Source: Limnanthes douglasii subsp. nivea (taxonomy: Eukaryota > Streptophyta > Magnoliopsida > Brassicales > Limnanthaceae). From it: a DNA stretch of 64,000 nt. Below the pieces are notes generated by a model. It did not search any database, had not been told where the DNA came from, and worked only from the letters and a program-made list of their open reading frames with translations. The stretch lies in NCBI GenBank assembly GCA_036936605.1, contig JAUPFV010000004.1, positions 91,290,334-91,354,333 of the forward strand, in the 5' to 3' direction. Positions 42,891 to 54,468 of the stretch are shown in pieces (the stretch's first letter is position 1; each line of letters starts with the position of its first letter). The translations under genes and the position numbers were made by a program.

Positions 42891-43330
42891 AGTTGCTCTA
42901 CATTTTTATCTTAACCTTCTTTAACAGAGAACAAACAATCATAACACAACAAACAACGTTTTTTAGTTCCTCTGCCAAATATGCCTCCGCGGGCGAGAAC
43001 TACAACAAATTATTTTTACTACAACAAACAAATTCAAGCATCTTCATCTCGGGATCGATATATGACATATCAGTATCATCTTTTTCCTCATCTTCACAAA
43101 CAACATCAGGCGGGCGATCTTCTTCTGGAACATCCAACCACATCGAGCCCAGTGGTAGGTCGGGAAACTAGCTATTTAGGTTTAAAACGTAATCAACTTT
43201 AGCGTCAGAAACTTCCCTCTTCATTAGCTTTTTACACTTAGCGGAAAAGCTGGCATTTTCTGCTTTGCCAAGATCCTGAAGCTCATCAGTTTCCTTGGTC
43301 TTATTTCCAACAATGGCGGAGAAACTGATT

Positions 43331-44435
43331 CTAGATTTTCAGTGCTGCCAAGTGACCCCGTTTACTGTCACGGTCTTTCCTGACTCGCGAAAGAGAGGAT
43401 CTTATGGAATTATTCTTTGCTTGAAGAGATGGTAGGGCCGCCTTAGATTTCGACGATTTCTCTTCCGCGCTCTTAGCCCTATCCTCCAGAAGATGTTTTC
43501 CCTCGTCCTTCTCTTTGAGCTCTGTCTCCAACTCAACTATTCGTTCCTTGGTGTCTGACAAGTCTTGGCTCAGTTGCCTCGCCCGTCTCTCTTTCATAGC
43601 TAACGGTACAATCATACTATACAGTGATAGAGATAAGACATCATTACATTGCAAGCAAAAAGTATTTGGGCTTCCAGGTACCGAAAGCACGGGAAGTTTC
43701 GTCCCGCTAGATGAGGCTCCGTCAGCTCTCTTGACATCAGAGGGGCCAACCTTTTTCTTCTCTTGGGTGAGCTCACCAACTTCATCCTCATCGGCGATCA
43801 CCACAACAGTGAGGTTCTCTGCCGATAGCGCTGCTGGCGCAGCAAGATCTCCGGCCTTGGCACCCTCTCCATACTGCTCGAAAAGAGCTGGAATAGTAGT
43901 ATTCTTACCAAGCGACAAAACCATCCCGACCGCCCTTGACTTAGCATCTACCTTTCTCTTCGTTTCTTTTGGCCTTTTGGCTTCATTATCATCAACCACA
44001 CACTTCTTCCGTTTTTTTTCACCTTCTCCTTACAACTAACCTTCCCAGCATCCGTGGCAACTACCGGCTCTTTTCCTTCAACTTCAACCCGAGTCTCACC
44101 TTTATTTTAATGCTGGGCAATCTCATCAGATTTCGAGCGCTTATTCGGCGCCCTGTTACATTTCGGCAGAAATAAATGCGCGTCAGGCGCGTCGGTCTTT
44201 GCCACCGAGTCCACCAAACTAGGTGGTTGGCGCATTTGTTCTATGGTCAGGGGCTCGTTAGAGCAGTGCCAGAGGTTGATCATTATCAAGTTGGTATTCT
44301 TGAATCATCTATGGAATGCCCGACCCCAGTTATTCCGAGCATAGTCTTTTAACACCTGGAAGGTCAACTTAGCATCTTCAAAGTAATCCTTTTATAGCTT
44401 CTGAATACGCTCCTTGCAAACTGAAATAATGGTTT

Positions 44436-44470
<35 letters not shown>

Positions 44471-45960
44471 TAAATATATAAATTAACGATATATTACCGT
44501 CATAAATCCACGTGCGTAGCAGCCGCCTCAAGTTCTCAGGAGTATAGGGCCGTCTCTTTTCTCAATAAACGCTAGCGAAAATGAACCGATGCTGCCATGA
44601 CTTGTCACCTTCAAAGAGATCTTTTACGATCTTCCAGGTATTTCCCAAAGAAGAGTAAAAGAAAGGTAACTTTGGCGATTTAGAAAGTCTAGACATGACG
44701 ACATACTCTTTCGTTGGCATGACACGACTAGACAATTGGGAGGCCATGATGTTGGACATTAGCGTGTACCAAGCGTTGGGAGTAAGTTGGGATGGGAAAA
44801 AACCAAAATATCTCACACTCTCAGGGTCCAGAGAGAGTCCGAGACCCCAGTTGAAGAGATCGGTAAAAATTAATATCTCCCGGGACTCAACATGTAATGG
44901 TGTTTCCCCATGAACAGGGAACACGTACTTTTACGCTCTCTGGTATGCCCCACCAGATCAGTAGCTTGGGTTGTTCCTTAAGAGTATAATACAGGTACTT
45001 GCCTTCGTACAAAGTAATAACGTTGTCCTCGCATAGAGACCGATGATAGGTGGTCGTCATCACTGCCTTGATCTCAGGAGGAAGAGACTCTTCGGGAGGA
45101 ACAACATCAATAACTCCTTCACCCTCAGCGAAAATCTCTTCTTCTTCTTGGCGCCCCTCTGCGGTACCAGCTTCTGGATCGGCCTTGGCGACCACCTCTG
45201 GGGTTTTGTCGACATTAGTATTTTTCCCTTCGACATCGATTGGGTCATCTTCCTCCGAAATCTTGGAACGAGCAACGATTTTGGATTTGACCGAGGTGGG
45301 GTTCACAAAGCTTGAACTACTACCGATGCGCTTATGCTTGGGGTCGCTCTCTTGCAGATTTTTCAAAGCTTCCATTTCTGACCTCTAACGATCAGCGTCT
45401 CTTTGAGCAACACCCCGAGGAGTATCAGCGGGGTTAATGCCTGTCCGGACACCGACAATAGTATCGGTCAGATACACAATTTCGGGTATGGATGATGCAC
45501 TAGAATCGCCCATTGTAAGGAACTTGGGCCGGTATCTTTTTTTCAAATGCTGGTCGGGAGAAGAAGGAAGAGCTAAACCACCAGTGGGAGTTACTGGTTC
45601 AGTGTTCAGGTGACCAGAAAAACCGGCAAGGGGGATCGGGGTAGGATCACTCGAAGAAATAAGAACCGTTTCAGGGCTTGGGATGGCTGGCTAGTTTGGA
45701 GGAAAATATGTTTCCATGGGCACGGGTGATGACCAGACAAGATCGTGGGGAGGAGCAACAAGTGTATATTGACTTTTGGTGGAATCCTAAATTGATCCCG
45801 CAACACGGTACTCTTCAGCCCTATCAGTAATGCTGGCGTAATCGATAAACCCGAACACAGGCTTCTTTTTATCTTTAGGCTTTCAATTTTTCTTCGAGAT
45901 GTTCTTTCATAAACACAATAGTTTCTCTCTCGAGAACTGGTAAGGAAGACTCTTTCTCTC
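43331..45960 (-). pseudogene. Antisense ORF of the Tat-like element (copy 1)
   Basis: Reading leftward from about 45,950, blocks are: an N-terminal part with DRAEEYRV (about 45,840-45,800), 45,375-44,887, 44,924-44,562 (FFPSQLTPNAWYTLMSNIMA, RLSKSPKLPFFYSS, WQHRFIFASVY), an intron with donor at about 44,498 and acceptor at about 44,425, then 43,999-43,331, Lys/Glu/Ser-rich and probably coiled coil. A minus-strand TATA box lies near 46,003-46,012. The central block resembles the gag-like segment of plant transposon proteins. A homologous ORF lies at 48,100-50,449. Function unknown; stops and shifts interrupt it. Confidence 0.65.
44438..44467. repeat. (AT)n microsatellite in the intron of antisense ORF copy 1
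   Basis: About 15 AT units lie inside the predicted intron (about 44,425-44,498). Confidence 0.9.
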
Positions 45961-46002
45961 TAGAATTTTTCTGAGAAAGCAAATAATGGTTGAAGAGAAT
46001 GC

Positions 46003-46012
46003 ATATTTATAG
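46003..46012 (-). promoter_or_regulatory. TATA box for the antisense ORF, copy 1
   Basis: The minus strand reads cctATAAATAtgc, about 50 bp upstream of the start of the antisense coding region. The other two antisense copies also have a TATA box in the corresponding place. Confidence 0.55.
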
Positions 46013-46620
46013 GCATTTCTGTGACTTAACTGCCTTCTCTATGGGGAAGTTCAAAGGAAAAGAGCTGCGAGAAGTTGAAAGAGTCTCATTGGGAGGTGTA
46101 CGATCACACACGCTTCAAATAAGGGAGTGACACATGGAAGTCATCATCAGCTACTAGAGAGATAGGTAATCACCGAGTTAGCCTGGTAGACGTGCGGCGG
46201 TGTTTGAACTCGTGTGTTCCTCAAACGAGTCTCACGTGTACACCAACGCCAAGGAGCATGACAGACCGCTGCACAGATGGACCAGATAATATTTTCGACC
46301 CGAGTTAGGCCCATCAACTAGAGTCCATGATATGATGGCCCAAGATTGAGCCAGCAGAAACAGAATTGATTTTCTCTCCTAAGTACCGCGAGAAATGAGA
46401 ACGGTTCAGGCATAGCGTTTCATGAGAAAACAGACCGATTAGCCACGGGAACGAAGAGCGAGAGATGCCCATCAGCTAAATAAAAAACCCGATGCAGTCG
46501 CATTTTCGTATCTCTACTTATGAATGAACCGTTTCCGATGCAGTGAAACACCAGAGGCTATTGTAGCCGAATTACAACAAGTCTTCACTCCCAAGCTCTT
46601 GAAGACTGGAGGGCTACTAA

Positions 46621-46942
46621 TGAGGAGATAAATCACCGAGCTCGAGATTAGAAATATTAATTGTTGAGTAAAATAAATGTATTTGTCCTATTATTGTATT
46701 TATTATTAGTTAGAGGAGAATATTCCTAAGGTTTGGAAAGTGAGAGACCAAGTTGGAAAAGTGGAAGGACCACAAAGGAAATAAGTGGGAGCCACCTCAC
46801 CCACTATATAAGGGAGCCCCTTTTTTCTCGGTTGGTGGCATTATTAAATACATTCTCTTTCTTTTAATTCCTCTCTAGTCACATCATACATTAGATCCAA
46901 GATTCCTACTTCAGTCACCTTCTAAACTTATCAATAAGATTA
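46621..46942 (+). repeat. Probable 3' LTR of the Tat-like element
   Basis: It starts with TG right after a purine-rich stretch (gactggagggctac) that fits a polypurine tract. It contains a TATA box (TATATAAG at 46,805-46,812) and ends near a CA at about 46,942. No second copy exists in the window, so the limits cannot be proven. Confidence 0.45.
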
Positions 46943-47370
46943 AATTAAATTTTATGGTAATAATTTTTTTTAATATTTCAAAGTTAATTTTGAAATTTTC
47001 AATAACTTCAAAAGTCATAGAAAAAATTAGACGAAAATATTAAAAAAACATCTTATCATAATAATTGGTAACATTAAATATTAATAATAAATTTTTTGAT
47101 TTTTTTTATATAAAAAATATTATAAAAATTTGATTTTAAATGATTAATAATATAATATAAAATTTATTACCATATTTTAATGTTAATTGTAATCTATTAC
47201 TTAACTTTGAAATTTTAAATAACTTTACTATAATATTAGAAAATATTAAAATATCTAATACATACAAAAAATGGTAAACTATAGATATAATATAAAATTT
47301 AATTTTGAAATTTTAATTAATTAATTCAAAAATTATTGGGTATTTATTAGAGTCAAGCAAAATTATTGGT
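46943..47370. other. AT-rich spacer
   Basis: It consists of short A/T runs with no ORF, between the presumed LTR and the right inverted repeat. Nothing recognised. Confidence 0.5.
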
Positions 47371-47755
47371 TATTATTATCCAATATTCACTCTTAGTGTT
47401 TTTTAGACTTTAAACTTATTTTCTTCTCTTTTAAGATAATTAAATAGAATTATTTGTTTCAATTTTTTTATTTCTATTTATTATCCAATTAGATTCTTAA
47501 TTTTTTTAAATTAAAATGGGCTTTGTCGAATGCGACCATATAAGTATGATGGTTGCATGCGATATGTACCCACGATCGCGTGCGACGAACACGTGCAAAC
47601 ATGCTAAATCTAGATCTATCTAAACACCACAATTTCCAACAAAATCGAAGCTAAATCGACGGCTCTGCATGTAACAAACAACTTTACAAAACTAATCTAT
47701 GAAAATGAAGCCTAAAATCATGCCAAAATTATGCTTTTAAAAACAGAATCGAAAA
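47371..47755. repeat. Right copy of the ~430-bp inverted repeat
   Basis: It aligns to the complement of 36,305-36,735, with shared words such as gggctttgtcg, gaccatataagta and cgtgcgacgaacac. Its palindromic motifs are more diverged than in the left copy. Confidence 0.85.
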
Positions 47756-48099
47756 ACCTAATTTTGTACCACTTAAACACAACGAAATCTTGAAAAATTC
47801 TATAATGGAAGGCTTGTATGGTTTATCTTAATGCTGTTATGGCTTTAGATTTTTCAAAAACTACGCTTTGATTTTCGATAAAGCGTTGTGGTTTTGTTTT
47901 TAATTTTGTTAAGAGGTTGCAGTTTTGTAATACACGTTTTTCTTACTTTTTAACATAAATAAAGGATCATATAACTTGATGACAAATATGAAATATAAGC
48001 AAAAACACTTTTCATTTAGAATAATTCGATGAGTACAAGGGATATGGTACTAATATGAAAAATACAAAAAATATAATATAAGTTCAAAGGGTAGTAAAA

Positions 48100-49637
48100 T
48101 CATTTAGATGACTCTTCTTCGATTGATCCATCTTCAGATGACGAACTTGGGATATGATCGAAGGCTTCACTGGGGCGATATTCGACATGAATGTCATTCC
48201 AGAAGCTAGAAAGGTTTATCTTAGGATATGTTGCATGAATTTCTTGAAGAAGTGTGATGGTCTTTTCGTCTTTACCATTGTTGATAGCTGCCAACATGTC
48301 CTCGAAACATTCATCTTCTGTAGCAGTGATGACAAGCTGTTTTTCCTTCTCAAAACCAATCTTAAGTGTGGCTATCTCATCAGTCAAGTTTTTCTTTTCC
48401 ACTTCTCTTTTGGTAAGAGAAGTGTGAAGATTACTGGACTTCTCCTTCTCAACAGTTAAGTCTTCATGGTGTTTAGCCTTGAGTCGATCTATCTCTTCTT
48501 GATGCGAAGTGTTCAGATTATCTTTCTTGATTTGGTGTTGTTCGTAAATGCCTTTTGACAAATAAGAGTCATCAGATAAGCTCAGACCTTTCCATTTCAA
48601 AGCTATGAAATTGATCTGCTATATGATTTTGAATTTTTTTCCTCAAATATTATTCATCTTCAACAATTCCTTTCTAGCGAACCATATCCTTGGCCAGTCA
48701 TTTAAGATAACTTTGAGAAACTTCGATTTCTTGAGTAAGCGTTTCCGTTTCAGTATTGAGATAAAAAAATGGTTGAAGTGCGGCAAAGACATCTGGGTTC
48801 GGTGGAACAGGAGGAAAAACTGTTGGGCTAGGCTGAGGGATGAGATCTAAAGATGTAGTAGTAGCAATAGGAACAATTATGTCAGGAGATGTTGCTTCAG
48901 AGGTAGACGATGCGGATCTTCTACCAAAGTTTTGTAAAAGAGTTTGAACCTCTTGAATGACAAGATCATCTTCCCCTATAAGATCTTGTGTTTCGCTGAA
49001 ATTGATGAAACTGTCAGGATCGAAGTGATCATCATTTTGCATATCTTCTATAACAATTACAGAATCTTCACGAGTTTTTCCATTTTTCTTTTGAGGACCT
49101 TGTTGATTCCCAACAACTATGACCTCATCGTCATCAGAAAATATATCTTCGATGGTTGTAGCTGTCTTTTTCTTCATTTTCTTATGGGGACTGGTGGAAC
49201 TTTTATTTTTGTTTTCTCATGCTATCGAGATGAAGATGAATTTTTGTTTCCAAAACTTGTCCGCCTTTAGAAGATCGTCGATGATTTTTAGATCATCATC
49301 TAATGTAAGATAGTAAAATGGAACCTTTGGTCGTTTGGATAATTTGGTTAAAGATATGAAACGTTTGATACTGATTGGAATCTTAGACAAACGGGAGGCC
49401 ATGATTACAGAGAGAAGGTTAAACGATTGGTTTAATGTCACTTGATTTGGAAATAGATCCATGAGTTCGAAGTAGTCAACTATCATCAGATCTAATGGGA
49501 ACCGAAGCCCCCATGGATAGACTACCAGTTTATTTTTTCTGCAATCTAAGGGTGTTTCCCTTTTTTGGGGAAGACAAAAGGTAATGCTATCTCCCATTCC
49601 CCATTGTTTTTTCAAAATCGATGCTCGATCCTCTTTG

Positions 49638-49701
<64 letters not shown>

Positions 49702-50449
49702 ACGATATAATCTGCATCAAGAGACCTTAAATTCTCACCGATTACTGCTCTTTCTTTGGTAGAAATAGTAACCAGAGCTTTTTTTTTCTTAGTCTGCGTA
49801 TCTTTTTCTGTAGGGTGTCTTCTGATTCCTTTGAGGTTTCCTCATCGGTATCGGCCTCATTGTTTGATTGGGTAGCATCGGAATCAACCTGGGCTTCTAA
49901 TTCTTCGTCTCTCAATTGTGGAGGGTTCTTCGAAGGACTTTGTTGAGATGATATGGATGTCTCAACAATTTCCCTTGGGGGAGGAAATTTGGTAGATGGG
50001 CTTGGTGTAGCATCGGCATCGTCTTCCATGGCTATAAAAGTTCTTTTTCTAGGAGCTCTTGGAGGATAAGTAGAGGAAGAGGTCACTTCGGATTGTTTTG
50101 AAGAAGATTGATTTAGTTCACAGCTGGTTCGAGGTGACGATTTGGTAATAGAAGTTGAAGTTTGATGAGTTCTCGGTCTTTGAGTTTTGGAAGATTGATT
50201 TTCTTTTGTAATAGATGAAGGTGAAAAATCAGGAGCTTTAGTCGGATCGAAGTTACCGAAATAAATGGTATTTGTGGATGTTCCGAGGGGAGTGTTTTGT
50301 ATCAATCCAACAACTCTATATTCATCTGCTCTTTCTCTTATGCAAAAGTAATTGTAAGCTCCAAAGATGAAATTGTCGTCAGGTGCTGGGGATTTGGGTT
50401 TTTCGGGAATTTTGGCCTTCGATCTTCTGGATCTTGGGTGTTTTCTCAT
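48100..50449 (-). pseudogene. Antisense ORF of a second Tat-like element (copy 2)
   Basis: Reading leftward: 50,449-49,742 (basic start MRKHPRSRRSKAK; FIFGAYNYFCIRERADEYRV; Ser/Pro/Thr-rich middle), a (TA)n tract, 49,636-49,217 (LFPNQVTLNQSFNLLSVIMA, KLSKRPKVPFYYLTLDDD, WKQKFIFISIA), 49,177-48,698 (acidic, Ser/Thr-rich) and 48,600-48,100 (coiled coil, EEIDRLKAKHHEDLTVEKEK). Order and motifs match copy 1 at 43,331-45,960, with protein-level similarity only. A minus-strand TATA box lies at about 50,600-50,610. Only this part of the element is present; no integrase or LTR flanks it. The function of this protein class is unknown. Confidence 0.65.
49640..49697. repeat. (TA)n microsatellite inside antisense ORF copy 2
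   Basis: About 29 uninterrupted TA units. On the coding strand it would read as alternating Tyr-Ile, but it may equally lie in an intron. Confidence 0.95.
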
Positions 50450-50599
50450 AAACTGATTAAAGATCGACGGGAGAGTAGGATTTTTCTGGTGGAGGTGACC
50501 AGAAAGTTTGAAGAAATCGTTGAGGATAGCAGAAGTTGGGAGGTTCTCTCTGTTTCTCTCTCAAGGATTTTTTGTTTGTGAAACAAAAAATGAGTTGTT

Positions 50600-50612
50600 A
50601 AGAAATTTATAG
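50600..50612 (-). promoter_or_regulatory. TATA box for the antisense ORF, copy 2
   Basis: The minus strand reads cctATAAATttc about 155 bp upstream of the ATG at 50,449, with a leader between. Confidence 0.5.
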
Positions 50613-50679
50613 GAAAAAGAAAGACGCGTGCAGGATTGGAAAAGGTTTGTGTTGATTCGGTGGAATTTAGAGCGGTTAC

Positions 50680-52225
50680 GTGATTATGGGGTCGACATCT
50701 GCTGAAAATTTCTTTAAAAATGTTTTAGCTACTAATTCATATGTTAACAAAGATGAACAAGATTTTATGATGCATGATTCTATATTTGAAAACATCCCCA
50801 AGATTGTCTCTGATAATGACAATAATTCTTTTCTTAAACCAACTAACAAAGAAGAGGTCTGGAACAACATAAGCTCTATGAACAATGACAGTACTACTGG
50901 CACTGATGGGTTTAACATTTTATTCTTTAAAACTTGTTGGGATATTATAAATATTGATCTTTGTAATGCATTGAATTCCTATCTTCAAGGAAATAGTATA
51001 CCTAAAGGTGTTTTTACTACATGCATTTGCCTGATCCCTAAGTGTGCTAACCGTACTGGATGGAGCAGCTTCAGACCTATTAGCCTTTGCTCTATGTTTA
51101 ACAGGGTTCTATCTAATCTGGTAAACTAGAGGTTGGCCAACATTCTTCCTAAAATTGTTTCAAAAACTCAGGGGGCTTTTGTCAATGGTAGGCTTATACA
51201 TGAAAATATCTTGATTTTAAAAGAACTTATTCATGATATTAATAGAAAACCTAAAATATGAAACATAATGATTCAATCGGATATGTCCAAAGCATTTGAA
51301 AGAATGTCACATGCTTTCATTCTTAAATTTCTTGCATGTTTTGGGTTCTCTACTGACTTTTATCTCATTTTTTTACTGACATAATGTTTTGCATGTTTTG
51401 GGTTCTCTACTGACTCTTATGTCTAAAGTATTTGACAAAATGCCACATGCTTACATAATGACTCTTATCTCATTTTTTCTACTTCCTCTTATCTATTATT
51501 GGATGCAAAATAGTCGCATCCCTAAGACTGTAATAAACAAACTTGAATTATACTCTAACAGATTCCTTTAGAGGTCCAACTATAATGAAAAAGCTATCCA
51601 TTAGACCTCCTAGACAAATCTTTGTAAACCCTTTGAAGAAGGCGGGTTGAACATAAAAAAACTAGCTCACATTCAACTCACCTTCTCCCAAAAACTCAGG
51701 TTTCTATTCAAAGAAAATAGCAGTTTGTGGGCTGAGATGATGCACAATATCTACTGCTCTGATATACATCATTTAAAAGCCAAATGTAAAAAATCTGATT
51801 CTCTTGTATGGAAGAGGCTCTCTGATATTAAGGTTCCAACTGATAGGAACATAAAATGGATATTAGGTAAAGGTTCTATGGACTTCTGGCTTGACGAGTG
51901 GCACAACCTTCCTCCTCTAATATGTCCTAATAGCCCTAATTCTTTTAACTGGTTCTTAAATGCTAGTTTCAAATCTTTCTGGAAAAATAATGAATGGGAT
52001 TCTAATACTTTGTTATCCTTTCTTCCTCAAGACAGAGTTAACCATATCATTAACTATAAGATCACTCCTGATCATTATGATAAAATGGTTTGGAAACTAT
52101 TAAACAACTTAGATTTTAATACTAAACTAACTTGGGATAACATTAGATACAAACATAATAAATCTAGTTTATTCAGAAAGATTTGGAGTTATTATATTCC
52201 CAGAAAATTTTCTTTTCTGTGTTGA
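50680..52225 (+). pseudogene. LINE reverse transcriptase, N- and C-terminal parts
   Basis: The open block 50,680-51,129 has GTDGFNILFFKTCWDII, CLIPKCANRTGWSSFRPISL and the start of the palm. After a stop, QGAFVNGRLIHENILILKEL and MSKAFERM continue to about 51,310. A duplicated segment follows: 51,280-51,370 is similar to 51,395-51,475. The catalytic F/YADD part is missing. From 51,490 the C-terminal region appears (INKLELYSNRFL; GGLNIKKLAHIQLTFSQKL; RKIWSYYIPRKFSFLC). Several stops are present. It cannot make active enzyme. Confidence 0.75.
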
Positions 52226-52590
52226 AAGTTAGTCAATAACTTCATCCTTATGGATAACATTGTCATGAAAAAACATATGGTTATAGTTTCTAAATGCCAA
52301 TTCTGTAATAACATTGAAGAGAACAATCATATATTTGTTAGCTACAGTTTTTCCTGGAGCATTTGGAACTATTTTGGATGCTTTTTTAGAGTGAAAATTG
52401 GTCGTTTTATGATTCTTACTCACATGTTAAGATCGTGGTTTTAGTTTTCAAAAAATAATTTTCATGTCACCCATATTATCCCATAAATCATTTGTTAGGT
52501 AATATGGAAAAATATAAATAGTTCAAAATATAAAAGCAACCACGATACCATCAAGTGTGCTATTGAAAGAGTTATCAATGTTTAATTGGT

Positions 52591-53085
52591 ATGGATATGA
52601 CAAACATGATATCAGCTAAGCACTGGGCTAATGCAATTTATGCAGGAACAACCTTGGGATGTAGAACAATCAAAAGCAGAAAAAGGAAAATTTGTTACCT
52701 CAAATGGCTTGCCCCAAATCCTGGTAGATTAAAACTGAATGTTGACAGAGCTTGCAGCTTGAACGGTGAATCTAGCGGAGGTATTCTGATTAGAAACGGG
52801 GATGGCGATATCATTCTTGGATCGGGATTCTTGTTTGGCAAATTAAATTCTCTGTTAGCTGAATTCAAAGCTTTTTTGGAAGGTTTACTTCAATGCGGAC
52901 AAAAGAATAGGACTAAAGTAGACGTCGAATCAGATAGTTTGACCCTTATAAACCTCATGGCAGAAGAAAACGCTACTTGGTATCTCGATTCTACTATCTC
53001 CATGTGTAGAAGCTTAATTCATTCAAGGATGATGATTCGACATATCTCCAGAACTCAGAATCAAGCTTCCGACTAGATAGCGAAA
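52591..53085 (+). pseudogene. LINE RNase H domain
   Basis: The open block reads LKLNVDRA (first Asp), GGILIRNGDGDIILGSG, LLAEFKAFLEGL (Glu), VESDSLTLINLM (second Asp) and ISRTQNQASD (last Asp), the full acid set of plant RNase H (RVT_3 type). It ends at a TAG at 53,074-53,076, with the frame continuing IAKWTLN. It lies 3' of the reverse transcriptase remnants and is separated by stops. Confidence 0.75.
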
Positions 53086-53440
53086 TGGACCCTAAACTGT
53101 AAGCAAAATTAGAGATTCAATGGATACAATGCTCCAAATGAATTGTTGACTATTGTGCTTCTGGAGGGCTTCGGTCTGGACTACATTAACTCGATCTAAG
53201 AGGATCTTTGGTGGTGATTGGTGATCTCTCTCATCTTGAACGTCGATTACTCCACGAACGTAGTATTGAAGCCGAAGAGTCTTTGATTTTTGTGGATAGT
53301 TCTCCGATCCATTGGATTATGTTTTTTAGGACTTTTTTATTATCTTGTCTTAAACTTTCGATTTCCTTCTAATTTTTTCCAAATAATATTATAATTTCCT
53401 ATTTCGCCAAATCCTTAATAAAAATCTATTTGCTCAAAAA

Positions 53441-54468
53441 TAAAAGCTAATAGATAAATATATGTAGAATATTGTTTTGAAATAAATCCAATACATTTTG
53501 TACCCAAATTGATATAAACCCGAAATTTATAAAATATTAGGCCAAAACCATCCGAAATGCTAGAAGTTTCCGCACCCGGAAATTTCGGAAGATAAAAAAG
53601 ACCGAGACACGTTTACATCTATTTATAACCACCCCTCGCATCACTCTAATAGTCTAGGCTCCATTTTCCACACTCCCTCCTTCCCTCACTCTTGCTTCTT
53701 GTATGCGACTCCCTCTTTCAGGCCTACGATCTTATACATCGGTATTTCTCTATAATCGATTGAATTTTTCCCTTTTCATTTCACTCTTTACGATAAATTG
53801 AAGAAATATTAAATCGTCATATCGCAGTACTTATTCTTTGTCGTCGAAATATAGATGATCATATTTGGATTGTTGATTTTAGTTTAGTTAAAATACTGAT
53901 CAGTAGAGTGAATCATCTTCCTAACATAATGTTGATTTTCATTAATAGAAACAATTATATGTGAATTTATATTGCTAGATTATAGGTGTTCACAGATTTG
54001 ATGTATTAGGGTTGAATTGCGCTTTTGGCTTTTTGTTCATAGATGATTTACGTAGTCTTGTGCTCAATTGGTGTCTTGTTCGTAGATTTATGAAGTATGT
54101 TTCGAAATCGCATATGTGTCCTTGGTCTCCAACCAATTATGTTTCAGTTGGAATGTGAATGAGACTGAGAGGATGTTGTTTTGTACTTGATTGTTTGTAA
54201 ATTAGTGATAGGTTTCGATGACTGTGGCGCTAATAGTAGTTATTAATTTGTGTCCTTGATAGGGACTGTGATTTGGTTTTGTTGATTGGAGTACGTAACT
54301 TATAGTTTGTGGTTGTGTGTTATCTGTTGAGCTCCTTAGAAAAATATCAATCCGTCATGTCATGTCGCATTCTTTAGCTTTAGATCTTAATGACGTTCCT
54401 TTGCGATATTGGCTACGCCTTTTGACTCTGTTTTCTCAGGGGGTTTACCTATCTTGTTGAGGCGAACG
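53441..54468 (+). promoter_or_regulatory. Promoter and leader with 5' UTR intron of the RMD5-like gene
   Basis: A TATTTATAA box lies at 53,620-53,628. A pyrimidine-rich leader follows to a likely donor at 53,742 (ggtatttctc), and a T-rich intron ends at ttttctcag (54,439). The in-frame ATG at 54,409 falls inside this intron, so the start at 54,469 is preferred. Confidence 0.55.

Larger units (their letters stand above)
36743..46942 (+). mobile_element. Ty3/gypsy Tat-like retroelement without 5' LTR
   Basis: Order on the plus strand: short basic ORF, gag, protease, reverse transcriptase, RNase H, an archaeal-type second RNase H, integrase, ~97-bp tandem repeats, a minus-strand extra ORF, and a probable 3' LTR. 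Tandem repeats and an extra antisense ORF between integrase and LTR are known hallmarks of the Tat lineage. Gag-side sequence starts directly at the inner edge of the inverted repeat, so the 5' LTR and primer-binding site are missing. Many stops and frameshifts break the coding parts. Confidence 0.8.
50680..53440 (+). mobile_element. LINE (L1-type) remnant, 5' truncated and rearranged
   Basis: It retains pieces of reverse transcriptase, the zinc-binding reverse transcriptase region and a terminal RNase H on the plus strand. The 5' endonuclease ORF is absent. Poly(A)-like AT-rich DNA ends the element near 53,440. It lies next to the truncated end of antisense ORF copy 2. Confidence 0.7.

Noticed and set aside
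54409..54468. Upstream in-frame ATG adding 20 residues to the RMD5-like protein
   Set aside because: A good splice acceptor at 54,431-54,439 lies between it and the second ATG, and the family starts at the second ATG.
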